Assembly: GCA_937875975.1 (NCBI GenBank)
Contig: CALEEU010000110.1
Span: 1 to 11,839, forward strand
Direction: 5' to 3'
Source of the DNA: an uncultured Opitutia bacterium
GTDB lineage: Bacteria; Verrucomicrobiota; Verrucomicrobiia; Opitutales; UBA953
Length of the DNA: 11,839 bases
How positions within the stretch are numbered: the first letter of the stretch is position 1; each line of letters opens with the position of its first letter. The position numbers and the translations under genes were made by a program. Of the stretch, positions 6,851-11,839 are shown one piece after another. Below the pieces are notes generated by a model, which worked only from the letters and a program-made list of their open reading frames with translations, made no database searches and had not been told where the DNA came from.

Positions 6851-8389
6851 GTGTCTGAACCCGGCTTCCAGGTCATCGCGCGCCGCTGGCGTCCCCGTTG
6901 CTTCGACGAACTCGTCGGACAGGAACACATCGTCAGGACCCTCCGCAATGCGCTCGAGACGAAGCGCATGGCCCATGCCTATCTGTTCATCGGCCCGCGT
7001 GGCACCGGTAAGACGACGACGGCCCGCATCCTGGCCAAGGCCCTGAACTGCGCCGGCGGTCCCAAGCCCGACTTCTCCCTCGATGACCCAGTCTGTCTGG
7101 CGATCGAGAAAGGCAGCTGCCTCGACGTGGTCGAAATCGACGCCGCTTCCAATCGCGGCATCGAAGACGCCAAGCGTATCCGAGACGAATGCCAGTACGC
7201 CCCGAGCAACTGCCCCTTCAAGGTCTTCATCATCGACGAAGTCCACCAGCTCTCGAAGGACGCCTTCAACGCGCTCCTCAAGACGCTCGAGGAGCCGCCG
7301 CCCTGGGTTAAGTTCATCCTGGCGACGACCGAGGCGGACAAGATCCTGCCGACCATCACCTCCCGTTGTCAGCGCCTGGAGTTCCATCCGATCTCGGAGG
7401 AAGTCATCGCCGCCCAGCTCGCCCGTATCGTCAAGGCCGACGGCGTCACGGCCGACCAGCATGCCCTCACGGCCATCGCCCGCCTCGCCTCGGGCGGCAT
7501 GCGCGACTCCCAGTCCATCCTCGACCAGGTCATTTCGTTCTCGGGCAAGAAAATCACCGAGGCTGACGTGCTTTCCATCTACGGACTCGCCTCCGTCCAG
7601 CAGGTCACCGACCTCTGCCAAGGCATCGCTACATGCGATGGCAAGAAGGTCCTCGCGCTCTGCGATGCCTTCCACGCCGAAGGCCGCGACCTGCTTCGCG
7701 TGCTCGCGGACCTTCAAGCGCGCGTCCGTGCCGCCACCCTTGATTCGGTCCGCTCCGGCGGAAGCTCCGCTGAGCTCGGCGCACCGCTCGCCACGGAGCA
7801 GCTCGTCCGTCTGCTGGAATGCCTTCAAGAAGGGGAGAATGGGATCCGCCAAGGGCTCTCTCCTCGGGCTAACTTCGAGGTGACGTTGCTCAAGGCAATC
7901 GAGCAAAGCAGGTCAAGGTCGATAGACCTGCTCATCAAAGACATCGCCGCCGCCGCAGCTGGTCTCCCTCGGGAGCCCGGCCAAAAAAAAATAAGGACCA
8001 CGGTGGCCGTGCCGGCCGCGCCTGAGCCGATGGCGGTCGCTCCCGTCCCCACTGCTCCCGCCGTCGCGCCGACGCCTTCGCGCGTCGTCGACGTGCCAAT
8101 CGAGGACTCGGGTATGCTGGAGGATTCACTACCGCCTTTGGATGTCGAAGCCGCCGAGGCCGAGGCCAGCCACTCGGACCGCCGCGCCGACTTCGTCTTC
8201 CCCGAAGCCGCCCTCGCCAGCCTGCCGGTCGCTGAAGTCGGCAAGACCGCTTTCCCAGGCGAAAAAGAATTCGTCGAGGCAGTGAACGCACTGCCGCCCG
8301 GACTTAAGGACAAGCTGAAGGACACCATCGGAGCGGACTTCACGGCCCTGCGTCCGATCCCGGCCGGCAAGCTGCGTCGCCCGCTCTGA
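6851..8389 (+). CDS. dnaX: DNA polymerase III subunit gamma/tau (clamp-loader ATPase)
   Basis: DnaX is the AAA+ motor of the clamp loader that opens beta clamps, and tau ties the loader to the polymerase and helicase. The frame encodes 512 residues: N-terminal VIARRWRPRCFDELVGQEH, Walker A GPRGTGKT (48-55), Walker B IIDEVH (127-132), sensor 1 LATTEADKILPT and SRC finger (171-173), then the collar domain to about 365, an Ala/Pro-rich linker (about 390-430), and an unrecognised C-terminal domain (about 450-512). The zinc knuckle is degenerate: of the usual C-x8-C-x2-C-x2-C, Cys67 and Cys82 remain, while positions 76 and 79 are Ser and Asp. A run of nine A residues at 7983-7991 (codons 378-381) marks a probable slippage site producing a shorter gamma form. 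The start is GTG 6851, fixed by the family N-terminus. Confidence 0.95.
   Translation: MSEPGFQVIARRWRPRCFDELVGQEHIVRTLRNALETKRMAHAYLFIGPRGTGKTTTARILAKALNCAGGPKPDFSLDDPVCLAIEKGSCLDVVEIDAASNRGIEDAKRIRDECQYAPSNCPFKVFIIDEVHQLSKDAFNALLKTLEEPPPWVKFILATTEADKILPTITSRCQRLEFHPISEEVIAAQLARIVKADGVTADQHALTAIARLASGGMRDSQSILDQVISFSGKKITEADVLSIYGLASVQQVTDLCQGIATCDGKKVLALCDAFHAEGRDLLRVLADLQARVRAATLDSVRSGGSSAELGAPLATEQLVRLLECLQEGENGIRQGLSPRANFEVTLLKAIEQSRSRSIDLLIKDIAAAAAGLPREPGQKKIRTTVAVPAAPEPMAVAPVPTAPAVAPTPSRVVDVPIEDSGMLEDSLPPLDVEAAEAEASHSDRRADFVFPEAALASLPVAEVGKTAFPGEKEFVEAVNALPPGLKDKLKDTIGADFTALRPIPAGKLRRPL
7971..8025 (+). promoter_or_regulatory. Probable programmed slippage/frameshift site making gamma from dnaX
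   Basis: In the reading frame the site is CAA AAA AAA ATA, so the heptamer A AAA AAA sits exactly in -1 slip register with lysine codons. The nine A residues (7983-7991) could also let RNA polymerase slip, as known for Thermus dnaX. One extra A, or a -1 ribosomal slip, adds 11 new residues and stops at TGA 8023-8025, giving about 391 residues. One lost A, or a +1 slip, stops at once at TAA 7992-7994, giving 380 residues. GGGAG (7971-7975) lies 7 nt upstream, like the stimulatory element of E. coli dnaX. A small stem, CACGG/CCGTG (7999-8003 with 8007-8011), lies downstream. ATA and AGG codons right after the run may add a pause. Confidence 0.72.
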
Positions 8390-8391
8390 CC

Positions 8392-8850
8392 GTGGCGCCG
8401 TCGACCGAAATCGGCGTCATCTCCGACACGCACGGCCGGCTTCGCGCCGAAGCCCTCATCGCCTTAGAAGGATGCGACGTGATCTTCCATGCCGGCGATG
8501 TCTGCGGTCCACTCATCGTGCCGCAGCTCGCTGAGGTTGCACCCTGCCATGTGGTCGCAGGTAATTGCGATGACGACGAGACGCTCCCGCTGACCTCGCT
8601 GCAGGTCGTTGCCGGGCTTCGCATCCTGTTGCATCACGGGCATCTGCCGGTGGACGAGGCTGCGTTCCGACCCGATATCGTGATCACCGGCCATACCCAT
8701 GTCCCTAAGGTCGAGCAGGACGGCGCCGTGCTGCGACTCAACCCAGGCAGCGCCGGCCCTCGTCGCTTTAACCTTCCCGTGACGGTCGCCCGGATTACGG
8801 TACGAGAGGGCAGGGCGAGCGCCCGCCTCATCACCCTCGAAGTGACATGA
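8392..8850 (+). CDS. YfcE/MJ0936-type metallophosphoesterase (putative phosphodiesterase)
   Basis: This is a 152-residue calcineurin-like phosphoesterase of the compact YfcE/MJ0936 group. Characterised members use two metal ions and cleave model phosphodiesters; the natural substrate is unknown. The full set of metal-ligand motifs is present in order: SDTHG (Asp12, His14), HAGD (Asp36), GNCD (Asn58, Asp60), HHGH (81-84), GHTH (100-103) and NPGS (117-120). The start is GTG 8392, two bases after the dnaX stop. It was chosen because it precedes the first beta strand (EIGVISDTHG) and no nearer start fits. The stop codon overlaps the helicase ATG by 4 bases (ATGA), so translation of the two is probably coupled. 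A role in nucleic-acid or nucleotide turnover is suggested only by the neighbours. Confidence 0.9.
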   Translation: MAPSTEIGVISDTHGRLRAEALIALEGCDVIFHAGDVCGPLIVPQLAEVAPCHVVAGNCDDDETLPLTSLQVVAGLRILLHHGHLPVDEAAFRPDIVITGHTHVPKVEQDGAVLRLNPGSAGPRRFNLPVTVARITVREGRASARLITLEVT

Positions 8851-11378
8851 AGCAAGCCCTGCCCATCGACACCCTTCAGGAAGGCCTGGTCGCCGCCTGT
8901 GGTCGCGTGCGCCGGATAGTCCTGCGCGCGCCTACGGGGTCGGGCAAGTCGACCCGCATCCCGCAGATGCTCCTCGACCTGAATCTCGTCCAGGGCCAGA
9001 TCGTCGTCCTGCAGCCTCGCCGTATCGCCGCCCGCCTCCTCGCCGCACGCATCGCGCAGGAACGCGAGGTCCGGCTTGGGGGTGAAGTCGGTTACCAGAT
9101 CCGCTTCGAACGCGTGGAGTCCGCCCAGACGCGCATCAAGTTCGTGACCGAGGCCCTCTTGCTCCGTCAGATGGCTTCGGATCCGGAACTCAAGGGCGTG
9201 GGCGCGGTGGTCTTCGATGAATTCCACGAACGCAATCTCCACTCCGATGTGGCGTTGGCCCTCGCCCGCCGCCTCCAGGAGACCCATCGCCCGGATCTAT
9301 TGATCATGGCGATGTCGGCGACGCTCGACACCGAGGCCGTGGCGAAGTGGCTTGGCTCGGCTGAGACCTTAGCCGCCGACGGACGCGCTTATCCCGTCCA
9401 GATCGAGTATACCCACATGCCGCGCAATTCGACCCGGCCGATCTGGGATGCCGCGGCGGAGCAGGTTCGTCGTGTCCTGCAGGAAGAGGACGAAGGCGAC
9501 ATCCTGGTCTTCATGCCGGGGTCTTACGAAATCATGCGCACCATTGGCGCGGTGCGGAACCTTCCCGAATCCGGCGGCGTAGATATCCTTCCGCTTTACG
9601 GCGAACTACCTCCCGAAGAGCAGGATCGCGCCGTTAAGCCGAGCCCAGGTCGTAAGGTCATCGTGGCGACTAATGTCGCCGAGACGTCGCTGACGATTCC
9701 CGGAGTCCGCGCGGTGGTCGATGCTGGCCTCGCCCGCATCGCCCGCTTCGACCCGCATCGCGGCATCGACACGTTACTCGTTGAACCGGTCTCGCAGGCG
9801 TCCGCCGAGCAGCGCGCCGGTCGCGCCGGCCGAACCGGTCCCGGCCGCTGCATCCGACTTTGGTCGCAGACCGACCACGAAGCCCGCCCGCTCCGCGAAG
9901 TCCCGGAAATCAAGCGAGTCGACCTCTCCGAGACCATCCTGCTGCTGCTCTCTTCCGGCTGGGGCGATGCCGCGTCTTTCCCTTGGTATGAGAAGCCGGA
10001 TGACAAGGCGCTTCAACGCGCGTTGACCGTCCTGGCAGATCTCGGTGCCGTCGACACTCAAGGCAAGTTGACCCCAATCGGACGACGCATGTCGGTCTTC
10101 CCGGCCCATCCTCGCTACGCCCGTATGCTGCTCGCCGCGGGCGAACTCGATTGCGTCTTCGAAGTCTGCCGCATCGCCGGTCTCGCCCAAGGGCGTGATA
10201 TCCTTTTTCGTAAGGTCGACGACCGCACCGAGAATGCCCGTGACTCCGTCGAGCAGGAAGACGGCTCGGACTTCTTCCCGCGCCTCGCGCTGCTACAGCA
10301 GGCGATTGACCTCAAGTTCGACGCCGATGCTTGCGATCGCTTCGGCGTGCACGGCCAAGCCGCCCGCCAGGCTGATCAGGCCGCCCGCCAGTTCCTAAGG
10401 CTCGCCGAAGGGCAGGGGCTCCCCGTCAGCGACCGCATCGCCGACCCCGCCGCCATCCGCCGGTGCCTGCTGCTCGGTTTCTCCGATCGTCTCGCCGTTC
10501 GGCTCGACGCGGGTACGCTCCGCTGCGCGTTGGTGCACGGTCGCACCGGCGAGCTCCGTCGCGAATCCTCCATTCGTAACGCCAAGCTGTTGGTCGCCGC
10601 CGAAGTCGACGAGATCCAAGCGCGCGGAGGCGTGACCACCTATCTCTCTCTGGCGACCGCCATCGAGGAGGCCTGGCTACAGGAGCTGTTCCCCTCCGAA
10701 TTCTCGACCGTCAATCACGTACGCTACGACGCCACCCAGCGTCGCGTCGTCACGCGCGTCGAACGGCGTTTCCGCGACTTGGTACTCGAAGCCAAGGAGC
10801 GCGATGATGCGCCGTCCGACGCCGCCAGTCGCATCCTCGCTGAGGAGGTCGCCGCCGGCCGACTTGAACTCGAAAAGTGGGACACTCCGGTGGATGCGTG
10901 GATTCGGCGCGTTAATTTCCTTTCGAAGCATTGTCCTGAACTGGGTATCCCCGTTTTCGATGACGCTGCACGTCGCATGGTCATCGAAGAAGTCTGCACC
11001 GGAGCCGTGGCCTATCGCGACATCCGTGACCGACCGGTCTTTGGCGTCGTCCGCGGCTGGCTGACACATGAGCAGGCCATGGCGCTCGAGACCTATTGCC
11101 CGGAGAAGCTCATTCTGCCGCGGAAGAAGCATCCCGCCCGCATCGAATACACCGCCGATGGCCAGGCGGAGATCGAGGCGACCGTGCAGGAGCTCTATGA
11201 CTTCCCGGGCAGTAAGCTACGCGTGTGCCTCGGCAAGGTGCCGATGGTCATTTGCATCCAGTCGCCGGCTCGCCGCACGCAGCAGCGCACCACTGACCTC
11301 GATGCTTTCTGGAAGGGTTCCTACGAAGGCGTGAAGAAGGAACTGCGTGGGCGTTATCCCAGACACGAATGGCGCTGA
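8847..11378 (+). CDS. hrpB: ATP-dependent helicase, HrpB family (DExH box)
   Basis: This is an 843-residue superfamily 2 DExH helicase, probably an RNA helicase of the bacterial HrpB group, whose cellular role is poorly defined. Motifs in order are Walker A APTGSGKST (28-36), motif Ia LQPRRIAAR (55-63), motif II DEFH (124-127, followed by ERN), motif III SAT (157-159), motif V TNVAETSLTIPG (275-286) and motif VI QASAEQRAGRAGR (317-329). A helicase-associated region follows. The C-terminal HrpB domain ends with FWKGSYEGVKKELRGRYPRHEWR, the family's signature end. DEFH rather than DEAH, together with this C-terminus, supports HrpB over HrpA. The Walker A wording (PTGSGKST) is closer to HrpA than to the PPGAGKTT common in HrpB. 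The ATG overlaps the preceding stop by 4 bases. Confidence 0.92.
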   Translation: MKQALPIDTLQEGLVAACGRVRRIVLRAPTGSGKSTRIPQMLLDLNLVQGQIVVLQPRRIAARLLAARIAQEREVRLGGEVGYQIRFERVESAQTRIKFVTEALLLRQMASDPELKGVGAVVFDEFHERNLHSDVALALARRLQETHRPDLLIMAMSATLDTEAVAKWLGSAETLAADGRAYPVQIEYTHMPRNSTRPIWDAAAEQVRRVLQEEDEGDILVFMPGSYEIMRTIGAVRNLPESGGVDILPLYGELPPEEQDRAVKPSPGRKVIVATNVAETSLTIPGVRAVVDAGLARIARFDPHRGIDTLLVEPVSQASAEQRAGRAGRTGPGRCIRLWSQTDHEARPLREVPEIKRVDLSETILLLLSSGWGDAASFPWYEKPDDKALQRALTVLADLGAVDTQGKLTPIGRRMSVFPAHPRYARMLLAAGELDCVFEVCRIAGLAQGRDILFRKVDDRTENARDSVEQEDGSDFFPRLALLQQAIDLKFDADACDRFGVHGQAARQADQAARQFLRLAEGQGLPVSDRIADPAAIRRCLLLGFSDRLAVRLDAGTLRCALVHGRTGELRRESSIRNAKLLVAAEVDEIQARGGVTTYLSLATAIEEAWLQELFPSEFSTVNHVRYDATQRRVVTRVERRFRDLVLEAKERDDAPSDAASRILAEEVAAGRLELEKWDTPVDAWIRRVNFLSKHCPELGIPVFDDAARRMVIEEVCTGAVAYRDIRDRPVFGVVRGWLTHEQAMALETYCPEKLILPRKKHPARIEYTADGQAEIEATVQELYDFPGSKLRVCLGKVPMVICIQSPARRTQQRTTDLDAFWKGSYEGVKKELRGRYPRHEWR

Positions 11379-11382
11379 CCCC

Positions 11383-11839
11383 ATGAGCACTTCTTCCGCG
11401 CCTTGGTCTTCGGTTCCTATCCATGTCATCGACTTTGAGGGCAGTGCGCGCACCGGTGTCGTCGAGTTCGGCGTGGCCACAATTCTGGGCGGAGAAATCG
11501 TCTCCGCGTCGACGAGCCTACACGCTTCGCGCGTTCCGGTGCCGGCGATCGACACCCAATGCCACGGCCTTGCGGCCAAGGACCTGAAGGGCTTGCCTCC
11601 GTTCGAGTCCGAATGGGATCGATGGGTTTCTCTCCGTCGCACCGGTCTGCTCGCGGCGCATAACGCCACCGTCGAATCGGGGCTCTTGCGTGGTACCTGG
11701 TTGCGCCCCTCCGCTGTGCCTTCGTTCGTGGGAGCGGAAGCCACCGTCGCCGAATGGGGACCGTGGATCGACACCTGCCGGCTCGCCCGGGCCTGGGCCC
11801 CTACCTTGGGGGACTTCCGCCTCTCGTCGCTCGTGTCGG
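11383..11839 (+). CDS. DnaQ-fold 3'-5' exonuclease, N-terminal part (runs off window)
   Basis: The frame is open from ATG 11383 to the window end (152 codons), beginning 4 bases after the helicase stop, so it is probably in the same operon. Exo I is visible as IDFEGS (Asp17, Glu19) followed by GVVEFGV, matching the DxE motif of DnaQ/RNase T-type exonucleases. The region AIDTQCHGLAAKDL fits the I-x-x-x-x-GI-x-x-x-L segment after Exo I. Exo II is LLAAHNATVESGLLR; the usual catalytic Asp position appears to be Glu here. A further WIDTCRLARAW segment matches the family strand after Exo II. The Exo III His/Asp region lies beyond the window. Whether this is a polymerase epsilon subunit or a standalone exonuclease cannot be told from the fragment. 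Confidence 0.85.
   Translation, partial: MSTSSAPWSSVPIHVIDFEGSARTGVVEFGVATILGGEIVSASTSLHASRVPVPAIDTQCHGLAAKDLKGLPPFESEWDRWVSLRRTGLLAAHNATVESGLLRGTWLRPSAVPSFVGAEATVAEWGPWIDTCRLARAWAPTLGDFRLSSLVS

Overview
This window is a GC-rich, gene-dense bacterial chromosome segment with every gene on the + strand. It begins inside secY, runs through the conserved end of the ribosomal-protein superoperon (map, rpsM, rpsK, rpsD, rpoA, rplQ), reaches a clear intrinsic terminator, and continues into a second block: a small membrane zinc-ribbon protein, guaA, dnaX, a YfcE-type phosphodiesterase, a HrpB-type helicase and the start of a DnaQ-fold exonuclease. The best taxonomic guess is a Verrucomicrobiota/PVC-type bacterium. 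This is inference from several traits: no Shine-Dalgarno leaders, a long Ala/Pro/Lys N-terminal extension on S11, a Lys/Ala tail on L17, an extra C-terminal helix on SecY, and a DnaX with a degenerate zinc knuckle. No 16S rRNA or similarly decisive marker is present.

Region 1 (1-4965) is protein export plus the alpha operon. SecY is the translocon channel, Map trims initiator methionines from new chains, S13, S11 and S4 are 30S proteins, alpha nucleates RNA polymerase assembly, and L17 is a 50S protein. infA (IF-1) and rpmJ (L36), which often sit between map or secY and rpsM, are absent; the 79-base gap after map cannot hold rpmJ. The intergenic leaders are short and poor in G. Several share short repeated words just before the ATG, and the rpsD leader can form two mutually exclusive hairpins. 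A 9-bp GC-rich stem followed by T5 ends this unit.

Region 2 (4984-11839) is a chain of nucleotide and DNA metabolism genes. guaA makes GMP. dnaX encodes the clamp-loader subunit of DNA polymerase III. The phosphodiesterase, helicase and exonuclease genes follow dnaX with gaps of 2 nt, a 4-nt overlap and 4 nt, so they are probably co-transcribed.

The most interesting signal is in dnaX: a run of nine A residues (7983-7991) inside an otherwise GC-rich gene. It lies just upstream of the tau-specific part, has a GGGAG element 7 nt upstream, and has quick stops in both alternative frames. This is the expected layout of a programmed slippage or frameshift site making a short gamma form as well as full-length tau. 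I found no mobile element, CRISPR array, tRNA, rRNA or evident new multi-gene system. The remainder is core housekeeping sequence with lineage-specific embellishments.
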